Shown: in pieces, positions 1 to 10,789 of the stretch | How the letters are laid out: every line of letters begins with the position of its first letter | Numbering within the stretch: position 1 is the first letter of the stretch | From: Hyaloscypha bicolor E | Lineage: Eukaryota > Ascomycota > Leotiomycetes > Helotiales > Hyaloscyphaceae | NCBI RefSeq assembly: GCF_002865645.1 | Contig: NW_020194554.1 | Span: forward strand, 1,468,447-1,532,446 | DNA: 64,000 nt | Reading direction: 5' to 3' | Notes under the pieces: generated by a model | Database searches by the model: none | What the model saw: the letters and a program-made list of their open reading frames with translations, nothing else | Told to the model about the DNA's origin: nothing | Made by a program: the position numbers and the translations under genes

Positions 1-285
1 AAGGAAGAAGTACAGGCGCAACTGGAAGCGTTAGCAACTATACTTGTTGCACAAAGAAGAAAGAGAATAACAGACGACCCGGATATGTGGGCGCGATTTG
101 CCACTTGTGTTCGATACAAGTGTGTTGCTGATAATTGTCGAGTCGATGGCAAGATTAGTTATTTCAGTCTTCGCAGAGAATTGAGACAACATCTCCTCAC
201 GGTGCATAGCACACCGCCACAATCGATGGAAGCCGAGCTTGACCAACGTCGACAATGGCCAGACTTTCCTACAGGTCCTTTCTGA
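1..285 (+). CDS. C-terminal end of a C2H2-like zinc-finger protein (partial)
   Basis: The frame is open from the first base to a TGA at 283-285, giving 94 residues that enter from outside the window. The visible part begins with a charged segment (about residues 1-28, rich in E, Q, R and K). It is followed by a zinc-finger-like motif: Cys-x4-Cys, fifteen or so residues, then His-x4-His (around CVADNC and QHLLTVH). The protein then ends in a short polar tail. The spacing fits a degenerate C2H2 finger of the kind found at the C-terminus of many fungal proteins of unknown role. An ATG at 85 lies inside the frame but is unlikely to be the start, because the sequence upstream is open and coding-like. 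Family and function are not recognised; nucleic-acid binding is an inference from the finger alone. Confidence 0.55.
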   Translation, partial: KEEVQAQLEALATILVAQRRKRITDDPDMWARFATCVRYKCVADNCRVDGKISYFSLRRELRQHLLTVHSTPPQSMEAELDQRRQWPDFPTGPF

Positions 286-831
286 TGTAAGATGTTTGTG
301 GATGAGGTCGAACTGCGGGGAACGAGAGCAGCTTCTTATGGAAGCAAGGTGTCTTCTGTTCTGACTTGATTTGAGCATATTTTTTCTGTTTGTATTGAAT
401 TAGATACCCTGAATTGCGAATGTATGTGAGAAGAACTCACTGGATAATGTTTGGTGGAATACCACGATTCAAACCGTATATAGATTCATTTGAGTGGCGA
501 TGATAACAAAAGTTTGCTGCAAGCGTACTTCCTCGAAAATCTCATTCGGGCTCTTCCTGCGAGACTTTGCCCGAAGGCTGTTGAGGGTATGATGTCTGTC
601 AAGCGTTCCTCCCTTATCAACGTCGCCGGTTACTTTACTGGCCGTACCTGGATAGGCTAAGGAGCCTTGTTGTTCATCTTCGTACTAAGCAGTGTACCGA
701 TCATCTACCACTCTGGTAGATATACTAAGGAGCATAATATCATTCCCTCTTTCAACGATACCCAGATTCTTCGCTTTCTTTGCGCCTGCGCCACTAGCGC
801 GTTAGTGAATCTGAAAGAGCAAGTCCTCGAA
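286..831. other. Intergenic, convergent 3' ends
   Basis: This stretch lies between the stop of the zinc-finger frame and the stop of the MTG1 gene on the other strand, so it should contain both 3' untranslated regions. Short open frames occur (for example 667-912 on the plus strand, antisense to MTG1) but none looks coding. Confidence 0.5.
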
Positions 832-1955
832 TCACGCCGCTTCGGCTTGTCGTGCTTTTCCCCGTGCTCTCTGTGCATTCTTTGCCTGCTTCCTCGCCTG
901 ACTGAGACTTAATCCAACTTCCTCCCGCATCCTCTTCTCTAAGCCATCTTTCTCAACCTCGTCCAGCACGAACGTGCCCAAATGTCCCTGTCGCCACTTC
1001 TGAATAACCCACAGCGCCGATGCATCCAAGTCCGGAATCCCGCCTTTTCCCAAGCGTCCAGTCTTCCTCGAAACCGCTTCCAAAAACTCCACAACGTCAT
1101 TCGTCGGCCCACAGAACTCCTTATACAACGCCTCTCCACCCTGCTGCTTATTAATATGAAACAGCAGATAATCACACAGCGTGACCGGGGCAATAATCGT
1201 ATCTTTCACACTCCCCACCAACGCCAGCTTCATCATTGCCTCCGCATCCGGTACAAATGGCACAAATACACCCGGCGTATCAACCAAATACACCCCTTCA
1301 GTCCCTTTCTCTTCATCCTTATCCACAATCTTCACTCCGCTGGCAATCTTCCTCGTCACGCCAGGTTGAGCCCCAGTATACGCTGCCTTCGCCTTATGTA
1401 CCCCCGCCATCCTCAACGCGTTTAACAACGACGATTTTCCCACATTCGGCATACCCACAACCAAGATCCTTGATCCGAGGAGGGAATATCGGGAAGCAGC
1501 GTGGTCTTTCGCAAAATTGAGGACAGTCTTGATGTCCTTCTTCGATTTGTGGTCCGTGAAGAGTGTAGGATGTGGAGCGTGCCAGGCGCGGATGATTTCT
1601 TCCCTCTGCCAATGTTCATATTAGCTTCCACTCGATTATCAAAGCCAACTCTGGCTAGAACAGAATAAAGATCGAGAAGCTGAATTGAACAAACCCTCTG
1701 ATCAGAAGCCAGGTCCTTACTCCCTAAATCCCTCTTCGTATAGATAATCAATCTCTCCCTTCCCGCAAGGCTCTGCTCAAACAGCGGGTTCCGCGATGTG
1801 AGCGGCACGCGGTAGTCGCGACATTCGATGATGAGGTCGATGGAGCTGAGCATCGTTTTCATCTTCGAAAGGCCGGCGGCATGGTGGCCGAGAAAGTAGG
1901 AGCGCGGGAGGGAGAGCTGGGAGGGGAAGGTGGCGCGCGGGAGGAAGCTCGCCAT
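832..1955 (-). CDS. MTG1: Mitochondrial ribosome-assembly GTPase, MTG1 family
   Basis: Two exons on the minus strand, 1955-1695 and 1605-832, join across an 89-bp intron (1694-1606, GTTTGT..GGCAG) into a 344-residue protein. The order of GTPase motifs is circularly permuted, as in the YlqF/MTG1 family. The G4-like segment (IIYTKRDLGS, about residue 70) comes first. It is followed by the P-loop GMPNVGKSS (about residue 137) and the DTPG switch-II motif (about residue 195). The segment IIECRDYRVPLTSRNP near residue 40 is also typical. MTG1 proteins act in mitochondria on assembly of the large ribosomal subunit. The N-terminus (MASFLPRATFPSQLSLPRS) is basic and lacks acidic residues, fitting a matrix targeting signal. 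The C-terminus is lysine/arginine-rich. The start was chosen as the first ATG of a frame that splices cleanly. No promoter element is obvious. Confidence 0.93.
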
Positions 1956-2453
1956 GATTGATGGTGGGCGTGGTGCTATCGATGTCCCTTTGCTGATGTT
2001 GATTGAGTAAGGACGAGGCTGAGGTTGCGAAATTTTGAGGTTCGAGCTAGGCGAGGCGTTCGCTAATTTTCAGGGGCCGATCGCTAACGAGGGGTAGCTC
2101 GTGAGAACGACACAGGTGAGACCCCTGTCATTTATCTTCAACATGATCTCAACCTTGCAATATACAGTCTACAGAAAACATGTATTTTTCACTATCAAAG
2201 CTTCAAGAACGGCTTCGAGTGTTCTAAAATTTGCATTCTTAGCTTGTCCGTTTTCCCTTGCGCCCAAACTTCACACGTATCATTTAATCACCGGCCCGAA
2301 CAGGCTTTTCAGTCTTGACAAGAGCTCGGCGTGCAACTATTTTTATGCACGTGCCAGATTGGCGATAGCGAACTCGTTATCAAGAGAGAAAATAGGCAGC
2401 CCATAGTTGCCAAGCTGATAGGGAAGATAAAATGCATCTTTCAATGCGGTCGG
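1956..2453. other. Intergenic, no gene recognised
   Basis: This holds the MTG1 promoter and 5' untranslated region and the decayed 5' side of the BOR1-like pseudogene. The first exon(s) of that gene should lie here, but I cannot recognise them. An open frame at 2101-2406 does not resemble any known protein. Confidence 0.4.
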
Positions 2454-3264
2454 TCCTATGTTTCGACGAGGATGAAGTGGGGGACCATTGAGGTGGTGTT
2501 TAGTGCGGGATTATGTGGGAATATATTTTCACTGTAAGTCGAAACTTTAGACAGGAAAGTGTTGCTGACTATAATCAATTTTCCATACAACAGCCAACTA
2601 TTCTGGGAGTTACGGGACAATTTTCTAATTTGGCTGAGAGCATGTATTCGTTGTGTCAAGACTCATTTCATATGAGTACAACCCCAGGCAGGAAATCAAT
2701 GCTGAAGATACGTAGGTAGACTTCCTCTCCGTCATGGCATGGCTTCTCATCTCAGCCGATTGGATATACCTTCTCGTCGCCATATTCAATGATCATGACT
2801 GGGCGATGGAATAGTTTACCACATTCAGCGCAGACATCTTCTCCCTTCTCAACAGCGTCATCTATTTCCAATTTTCCACAAAGCAGTTCAAGAACTCCAA
2901 CAGAATCACGAAGCTGTCTCCTTTGCTTCATTTCTATACTCCGTCATTGGAGCGGTAGGAACTTTCCTCTTGGCAGTCGTCCTCTGAACGACCAACTCGT
3001 AGAGACCTCTTTCCACCGTTAGATCCCGTTTAGGACTCAGCGAGTACGCTGCAGTAATTTCCATCATTCTTTTCATCTGGATGCTACACAACGGAGAGCT
3101 CGCTGCACTGGATAAGCAAACACTTGTAGTCCAAACCTCTTTTCGGCCGTCAAGTCCAGATCGGGCTGTTTTTTTTTTCGTACAGTTCTGGAGATTACCA
3201 GTGGAGTGGATCATTCTCTCTATAATACCGGGAGTGGCTATCATTATCACTTCTTTATATTGAG
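2454..3264 (+). pseudogene. BOR1-like bicarbonate/borate transporter, N-terminal half (broken)
   Basis: Conceptual translation in several frames recovers a run of SLC4/BOR1-family segments in the correct order. These are WGTIEVVFSAGLCGNIFSL (2470-2535), then across a 57-bp intron (2535-2591, GTAAGT..ACAG) PTILGVTG, then FMAW..DWIYLLVAIFND (about 2735-2795), FSADIFSLLNSVIYF (about 2825-2870), VGTFLLAVVL (about 2955-2985) and ELAALDKQTLVVQTSFRPSSPDR (3100-3168). The segment ends in WIILSIIPGVAIIITSLY just before the first Helitron. In-frame stops and frameshifts separate the segments, so no product is possible. The family exports borate or exchanges anions at the plasma membrane. The first exon is not recognisable. 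The 3' half resumes at 10877 on the far side of two inserted Helitrons. Confidence 0.8.
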
Positions 3265-3496
3265 CTACGTTCGGACCACCCTTAACCGGTTGGCTCCCGG
3301 AACTCCTGGAAAAAAACTGGTCACGTGAGGAACACCAGAATCGCCCCCTTCTAGGGAATCGCGCATCGGAACGCGATTACGTCTAAATCCTTAGAGCTTA
3401 GCTTAGGATTATAGAGAGAATACTCGAGTACCTTTCTCTATATTTTAGTAGTTCTGAGATACAAGGGGCTTTTATTATAATTTTTTAAAGCTCGGG
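3265..3496 (+). repeat. Helitron A 5' terminal repeat
   Basis: This stretch matches 8354-8585 base for base over most of its length, including GGTCACGTGAGGAACACC and the run CTTCTAGGGAATCGCGCATC. The differences are almost all C-to-T or G-to-A on this copy (for example GCTCAG in copy B against GCTTAG here, and TGCGAG against TACAAG), so copy A is the more RIP-damaged one. Confidence 0.85.
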
Positions 3497-3587
3497 GGAA
3501 AATCTAAAGCTAGCGGTTCCGTAGAAGGCGCTAAGAAAAGAAATCCTGACCTTATATTACTTTTCTCTCTTTCTTCTCTTTATTACT

Positions 3588-6500
3588 ATGGATCCTCCCC
3601 GCTTTTGTACTTCCTGTAGGCAAAACCGGCCTGCTTCTGACTTTATTACAGAGCGGGCTAAGCCATATAAAACTTGCTCTCACTATCGAGTTTGTATTCT
3701 TTCCCTTTTCTGGCTTAATTAACCAGTTAATAGGCCCGAAATACTACTAATCGTACCCAGCGGCGCCCTGCCTTGCAAGAACTCGATCCGAATGCCCTCC
3801 CTACCTCCCGGCGACGATGACAGTCGATTACGGACGTCTCTGCGGACGAGCCAGCCCTACGGCGCTAGTAACGGATCCGTCAACCGTCCGTTGCGGCCCC
3901 AGTTCATATTATGGAGGACCCTCCTGCCGACTCACCTACTATACGGCCTCCTGCCTTCCTCTCCCGCTTCCGGCCAGCTCTCGTATATATGACTAGTCCG
4001 CTTACGGGTTACTATATAGCTTGCGGAGCCCTTTATTTTGGCTATACGGACGATTACTTTAAGGCCTGTTATAAGAAGGGCGACGTAATACTTCCTCTAA
4101 TCCGCAAGCCTCCTCTATACCTCTCTTACCTCTTTACGGGCAATAACCTGCTCTATCGGGCCTTCCGGACAAATATCCGGGTATATAATTATACTTTTGC
4201 CTTTACGTTAATTAGCTATAAGAAGGATACCCGGATCGACTTCTCCCGTAGGATCTAGTGCTTTTAGATCCATGGCGAGCTCTTTCACTTCCAAGGCCTG
4301 CTATAGCCCGCTTTATATGCCGAATCCTTCTTTATATAGCTCTTCTTTTATGATCCGCTCTTTATAACTAATATACGGGCTACTAACTTCCCTTACTTAG
4401 ATTATATAGTTCTTTTATAGCTTACGGATATGCTTACGGATTATAATCCGTTTATTATGGTCTATAAGATAGCCCGCAAGTGTCTTATAAGCTAGTAAAC
4501 CGATTTCCGGATCTTACTTAACTCGCAAATATACTTAATTCTTGAGTCGGGCGCTAATTATTATTATAAGAACCTCCTAATAAGTAACGAGGTTATAGCC
4601 CTTATCCCGGACAAGTATACGGATACAAGCCGCCGTAATCTGGTGCTTATGGTCCGCGAGGCAGGCCGCGAGCGTTCGCAAATACGTATGGTTAATATTA
4701 TATACGTAGTATATATGCCGCTCTACTATGTCTTGCTTTTCCCGTACGGCGACCCGGGCTAGTACTACGGTTTGTAGTTATAGGACCGTAATAGGACCCG
4801 TTAGCGGATATGGCTAGAGTAGCAGGTCTTTTACCGGTACTACTTCTATATTCGTCCGGCCTTCTCTCTGCTCTTTTACGCTGGCCGCCTCTTTTAGTAA
4901 TACGTTATTAATACGTATATTACCTGCGAGACTATCTCGCTTAACTAGCTCCGCTTATACTAGCAAAATATCCGTATAGATATATATATAGGACTTGCGG
5001 ATGCTCTAATCCGTAAGGACGTCCGTATAGGTAATATTGGCCGTTGCTTTATCCTCCCGTCAAGCTTTACGGGCAGTAATCGCTTTATATAGTAGCTCTT
5101 TCAAGACTCAATAGCTATTATATAATACTTTAGTAAGCCAAGCTTCTTTATTACCTTTATGGCTAACCCGTACTGGCCTGAGATTACAGATTACCTCTTA
5201 AACGGGCAGCAAGCCATTAACTATCCGGATCTCCTTTGCCGGGTCTTTATATTAAAGGTAAGGAAGCTACTTGCGGACCTAAAGAATTACTTTTTCGGAC
5301 TATATATAGGCCATATATATATGATTAAGTACTAGAAGCGTGGCCTCCCGCATATATACCTGCTCTTATTCCTTAGGAGGGAAGCCGTCTTCTTAATCCC
5401 CGATTTAGTTAACGAAGTTATTTATACCGAGTTCCCAGACCCGTTATAGGATCCTATAGGCGAACTTATAACCGTAATAACTAGTCAGATATCTTACGGA
5501 CCATATGGCCTCGAAGATAATCCAAAAGCCCCGTATATGGTCCGTAAGATGCCTATAGCCCCGCTCGTATACCAGAAGAGATTCCCCAAGGCATTTGCGG
5601 CCATAATAATTATCCGCGAGAATAGGTATCCCGAGTACTGGTACCGGGATAATGGCCGTATGTTTACGGTCCGCAAACCAGGCTTTCCAGGCCAGGAAGT
5701 TATCCGTAATAACCGCTAGGTCATTCTATATAACCCGTACCTCCTCTAGAAGTTCCGCTCCTATATTAACGTCGAGATTTACGCTTTTATATAAGTAATT
5801 AAGTATATCCACAAGTATATCTATAAAGGAACGGACCATATGACTATTATAGTCTCAGGAACAGATAATAAGATTACCTAATACCTTTAAGCTCGGTATA
5901 TGGGCCCTATAGAGGCTTTCTAGTACTTATTCGAGTACCTAATATACCAGGAGTTCTCCCTGGTCTAGTACTTGGTAATCCACCTCCCTGGGCAGTATAC
6001 GGTCTGCTTTACGGATAACCTCTTGCCCGAGCAAATCGCGGACCGGGCCATAAATGCCCATTTGACCTTAATAGCTTTCTTTAAGTATAATGCAATATAC
6101 GAGGACGGCCGCTAGTACCTCTACTACGAGTTCCCATAGCACTTTATATGGGTTACTAAGACCCGGATATGGAAGTACCGCAAGCGAGAGTATAGTATTA
6201 GCCATATTTACTACTATAGCCCAGTTTCGGGCGAGCGGTTCTACTTACGGCTCTTATTAATAGTCATATGCGGTCTGCGGTCCTTTAACGAGCTCTACTT
6301 GGTTAAGGGTATCCGTTATCCTATATACTATACTACCTATATTGCCCGCGGCTTGGTAGAGAATAATCAGGAGTAGTTCTAGTACTTTAATAAGGCTATT
6401 TTATTAATAACCGGCCATGGTTTACGGATACTCTTTCTTATAGGTATCCGCTAGTAGCTAATTACGGATAAGCGAGTAATCTAGGACCGGTATAAGAAGT

Positions 6501-8125
6501 ATTTCTGTAATAACTTGGCCCGCAAGCTAGCCCACGACCCGTTAATTGATTTCCCGCTACCCTTGGTTAATCCTTACTATAATTACGGCCTCTTTTTGCT
6601 TGGTCTCGGCCTTATAGATCTCTAGCGAATACTTACGGATATTGCCCTGCCTGAGAATACCTTTAACTAGACCATAAGCCACCATATAGCTGATCTACGG
6701 GTTAATCGTACCCATAAGACATTACTGGCGACTATAATACAAGCCTAGCTAAATGTGGACTAGTACTCTTGCTTCCAGATAATTATAGCGGCAATTATAG
6801 ACGATTCGCAGACTACCCACTTCTACTTGCAAGGCCCGGGCAGGACCGGTAAGACATTCCTTTATAAGACCCTCTACTACTATTACCGTAGCCAGGGTAA
6901 GATAGTCCTGTACGTGGCATTAACGGGTATTACGGCTCTCCTTCTCCCGGACGGACATATGTCTCACTCCTAGTTCCGGATCCCGCTCGAGCTCAATAAG
7001 TTATTTATAAGTATGATTACCAAGATAAGCCGGCTCGGGGCTCTCTTGCGATCCACGGACCTAATTATCTGAAACGAGGTGCCTATATAGTACAAGTACT
7101 ACTTTGAGGTAGTATACCGGCTAATGGTCGATTTACGGTCGGTCGCAGATGACGTTCTCTTTAGAGGAGTGCCCGTAATTCTCGGGGGGAACTTTGCCCA
7201 GATCTTACTAGTAGTCCCATACGGTTTGCGGGCTAATACGGTACGGGCCTGCCTATAGCGGACATGGATCTGGCTACGGCTCCGTTAGCTATCGTTACGG
7301 ATTAATATACGGGTCCGTAATAACCCGTCCGAGCAGGATTTTATAGACTGGATTAGTTATCTGCCGTACGACCTGTCCTTAAATAGGCAGATTACGCTCC
7401 CGCCTTTTGTTCTACGTACCCAGTCAGTTACGGACCTAATTAATTACGTCTACCCGCGAGAGCGACTCTTGCGGGCCCCGCGCGACTACCAGGCCTTTAG
7501 CGGACGGGCAATTCTATTAACCCTGAACGATACGGTCCGCAAGCTCAACTAAATAATCCTGGATATACTCCCTGGCCAGGAACGGACGTATTTCGCAGTA
7601 GATTCGGCCAATATAAACGAGGCAGATCCTGAGATCGCAGAATTACCGCCAGAGGTCTTGCAAAGCATCTATTTACCGGGTCTACCCCTTTCCAAGCTAT
7701 GACTCAAGATCGGTATACCCGTAATACTCTTGCGGAATCTCTATCCGCAGGAAGGGCTTTATAACAGGTCGCGGATATTAATTTATAGTTTTAGGAGGTT
7801 CTCGATTTACATACGGCTACTAGGTAGCGACTTTAACGGCTAATTACGGATGATTCCACGGATCAAGCTCCAGTCGACGGATCAGTAACTGTCTTTTACA
7901 CTCTCCCGTAAGCAGTTTCCATTTGCTTTATTCTTTGCAATAACTATTAATAAGTTACAGGACTAGTCGTTTAAGGCAGTAGGGGTGGATTTACGGTCGC
8001 CGGTCTTTTCTCACGGCCAGTTCTATATGGCAGCTTTACGGGTGACCTCACAAGCAGGGCTTTGTATTCTTTTACCCCCTAATATAAACCATACGAGTAA
8101 TATAGTATACCCAGAAATATTATAA
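3588..8125 (+). pseudogene. Helitron Rep/Pif1-like helicase gene (RIP-inactivated)
   Basis: A single ancestral frame can be followed on the plus strand despite many stops. It opens at ATG 3588 with a CxxC..CxxC-type N-terminal zinc motif (FCTSCRQNRP, then KTCSHYR). The Helitron-like N domain reads DALIRKDVRIGNIGRCFILP, SSFTGSNRF and FFITFMANPYWPEI (about 5000-5190). The HUH nuclease motif is at 5342-5362 and now reads GLPHIYLL, with the second histidine turned into tyrosine. The Pif1-like helicase follows, with Walker A GPGRTGKT at 6833-6856. Its C-terminal motifs are LKIGIPVILLRNLYP (about 7710), FPFALFFAITINK (about 7920) and VDLRSPVFSHGQFY (about 7990). The frame ends at TAA 8123-8125. About 1,510 codons match the usual length of a Rep-Hel protein. 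No functional protein can be made. Some short open frames (3911-4258, 5537-5719) are pieces of it. Confidence 0.88.
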
Positions 8126-8250
8126 GGTCTTGCTTAGCTTTTGACTTATTTACAGGTGACTTTACATACTTATAGGCTATTCTCCTTCTTATACCGTCCG
8201 TAAAGGCCTTTACCAAGTCACATACCCCCTTTAATTCCAACCCCACTCGG

Positions 8251-8339
8251 GACGAGTTTAGGGCAAAATTATTAATTGGCCCCGGAGCTTGCATAGGGCC
8301 GCCAATTAATAATTTTAGCGAAGCGGCCCTAAACTCGTC
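8251..8339. repeat. Helitron A 3' palindrome
   Basis: The outer arms GACGAGTTTAGGGC (8251-8264) and GCCCTAAACTCGTC (8326-8339) are perfect inverted repeats. Inside them is a 16-bp perfect stem (8265-8280 with 8301-8316). A nine-base bulge, AGCGAAGCG, sits on the 3' side. The loop, CCCGGAGCTTGCATAGGGCC, can close further through CCC/GGG. The same structure recurs at 10790-10876. Confidence 0.9.
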
Positions 8340-8353
8340 TTCTCTATATTGTC

Positions 8354-8585
8354 CTACGTTCAGGCCACCCTAAGCAGTTGGCTCACGGGGCTCCGTAGAA
8401 AAAACGGGTCACGTGAGGAACACCAGAATCGCCCCCTTCTAGGGAATCGCGCATCGGAACGCGATTTTGTCCAAATCCTTAGCGCTCAGCTGGGGATTAG
8501 AGAGAAGCAGCTCAAGTACCTTTCTCTCTATTTTAGTGGTTCTGGAATGCGAGGGGCTTTTATTGCGATTTTTTAAGGCTCGGGA
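8354..8585 (+). repeat. Helitron B 5' terminal repeat
   Basis: Homologous to 3265-3496. A short frame (8349-8576) runs through it but is a by-product of the repeat and is not treated as a gene. Confidence 0.85.
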
Positions 8586-8615
8586 GGGATGAGGTAAGGG
8601 GAATTCTTAAGGCTC

Positions 8616-8670
8616 TGGCTAGCTCTCAAGGCTTCCAAAAATACAGGTCACGTGAGGAACACCAAAACTT
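8616..8670 (+). repeat. Partial third copy of the Helitron 5' terminal motif
   Basis: The sequence around 8641-8665 reads AGGTCACGTGAGGAACACCA, nearly identical to the core of the two 5' terminal repeats. It is preceded by a similar GGCT..CTC..TTCC context. It may be the start of a nested or truncated third element inside Helitron B, or an internal regulatory motif shared by the family. Confidence 0.6.
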
Positions 8671-9109
8671 CCATATATTACATACCATAATCCTAATACC
8701 TAGCAAGCTTAAGGGAAGTTTTATAGATATAAGAGAGAGCTTTATAAGTAAGAGTAAGGCTATAAAGGTTTATATAAGAAAAGAAGAAGCTTTATAAGCT
8801 TATAAGATAGCTTAGAAAAAATAAAAAATAAAAGAAAAAGCTTTATAAATATAAATAAAGGCTAAAAAAAGCTACAAATAAGAATATAAGTAATAAGTTA
8901 CTTATAGAGGTAAGTAAGACTTAAAAGAATATATAAAAAGAAAGAGCTTTATAAATAAAAGTAAGGGTTATAATAAATAAGGCTTAAAAAAGCCTATAAG
9001 AAAAGAAAAGAACTTTATATATATAAATAAAGCTATAAGAATTTATAAAAAGAAAAAGAGAATTTTATATATAAATAAAAAAAGCTATAATAATTTATAA
9101 AGAAAAATA

Positions 9110-9640
9110 AAAAGCTTTATAAATATAATATTATTTCTTTTATAATTAAAAAGAGTTTTTCTAAATTTTAATTAATTTTTTATATAATTTATATTAGATA
9201 TAAATAATTTAATTTAATTCAATATATTAAATATAAGTTCTTATATATATATATAAATATTTAAAATATATAATTAATAATTTAAATAATTTAAAGAAAT
9301 TATTTTAAGTTTAAAGTTAAAGAATTTATAAAATTAATTATTTAAAAATATAATATAATAAAGAGTTTTATAAATTAAATTAATAAAAGAAAGTTTATTA
9401 TAAATTAAATAAATAATATATAATATAAGAAATATATAACTTAAATTATTTATTAAAATAGCTTTTAAATTAAGAAATATATTTTTAATATTTTTAATAG
9501 TAATTTTTTTTATAAAAAAAAGCTCTTTTAATTAAAGTCTATTAAAACTATTATATAAAAATTATATTTAATATTTAAAGACTTTTTTTAAAATAAATTT
9601 ATATTAAAGAAAACTTATATTAAGAAAATATTATTAACTT
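9110..9640 (+). repeat. Internal duplication, copy 1 (partner about 10195-10575)
   Basis: Several long matches occur in the same order about 0.9-1.1 kb apart, such as AAGTTCTTATATATAT, AAATTAAATTAATAAAAGAAAG and the TTTAAAGACTTTTTT segment. The second copy is shorter because of deletions. This suggests a tandem duplication that later decayed. Confidence 0.6.
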
Positions 9641-10025
9641 TTAATAATAATTTATTTTAAAAACTTATAAATAATTTTATTATATAATATAATAGTTTTT
9701 ATTTTTTAAAAAATATTAAAAGATTTATTAAAATATACTTTTATATTTAAAGAAAAATAAAGAGAAATATTAATATTAAAAAATTTCTTTATATAATACT
9801 TATTAATAAAAGAATTTAGAATTAAAAATAAATAAAAATATTATATAAAGCTTAATAAACTTTTATTACTTTATAATTTATATATATTTAAATTAGTTTT
9901 TTAAACTTATTTATTTTTATTCAAAATATTTATATTATAAAATTTAATTTTATTAGACTTATATTATTAAGATTTAATAATTATAGATTTTAATATATTT
10001 TATAATAATACTTTTAAATTGAAAT

Positions 10026-10110
10026 TTATTATAATTTTCATTTTATTATAATTTTCATTTTATTATAATTTTCATTTTATTATAATTTTCATTTTATTAT
10101 AATTTTCATT
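10026..10110 (+). repeat. 17-bp tandem repeat, five copies
   Basis: The unit TTATTATAATTTTCATT is repeated five times without interruption, then breaks down into TTATTAAATTT. It lies in the AT-rich interior of Helitron B. Confidence 0.9.
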
Positions 10111-10789
10111 TTATTAAATTTAATATTTAAAAGAATTATATTAATATTATATATTTAATTAAAATATAAATTAAGAGAAAAGAAAAAGCTAAAAAAGCTT
10201 TATAAAAATAATATTATTTCTTATTATAATAAAAAGGCTTTTTATATAGTTTATATTAGAAATAATAAATAAAAGTTTATAAATCTAAGTTCTTATATAT
10301 ATAAATAATTTAAAAATATAATTAATAATTTAAAAATATAATATAATATAAAAATGAGTTTTATAAATTAAATTAATAAAAGAAAGTTTATTATAATTTA
10401 ATAAGATAATATAATATATAAGAAATTAAATTCTTTTATTAAAAGTAAATTATATTTTTAATATATTTAATAATATAAAGTTTTTAAAGAGCTTTTTTAA
10501 TTAAAATCTTTTATATATATAGAAATTTTATTTTATATTTAAAGACTTTTTTTTAAAATAAACTTATATAAATATTTTATATTAATATTCTTTAAATTTT
10601 AAAACTTATTTAAAATATTTATATATATATTAATTTTAAATCTTAGTTATTAAAATATAAATTAAGAGAATAGTTTTAGCTTATTTATAAATAATTTTAT
10701 ATATTTATAACCTATTTTCTTTCTTATATAATTTATTAAAAGTTTATAAAAAGTTTATTACTAAGAAGGTATTATTTAAAGCTACTCGG

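Larger units (their letters stand above)
3265..8340 (+). mobile_element. Helitron A, rolling-circle transposon, RIP-degraded but near full length
   Basis: A 5.1-kb element lies inside the transporter pseudogene. It starts with a 5' terminal repeat of about 230 bp (3265-3496). It carries a decayed Rep/helicase gene (3588-8125) and ends with a large palindrome (8251-8339). The same 5' repeat and the same palindrome bound the neighbouring element B, which fixes the limits independently. Helitrons move by rolling-circle replication, usually with no target duplication and with a 3' hairpin. Here the hairpin is exceptionally long and I see no exact CTRR terminus, so the subfamily (classical Helitron or Helentron-like) is uncertain. 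Stops that replaced CAG codons, and loss of CA dinucleotides, show RIP. Confidence 0.82.
8680..10785. other. AT-rich interior of Helitron B
   Basis: Almost pure A+T with no open frame of interest on either strand and no recognisable protein remnant. It contains an internal duplication and a short satellite, listed separately. Confidence 0.6.

Noticed and set aside
8079..8294. Minus-strand 71-aa frame at the Helitron A 3' end
   Set aside because: Overlaps the helicase stop and the palindrome; no protein resemblance.
10026..10110. Possible CRISPR-like array
   Set aside because: Units are contiguous 17-mers without spacers, in a eukaryotic AT-rich repeat.
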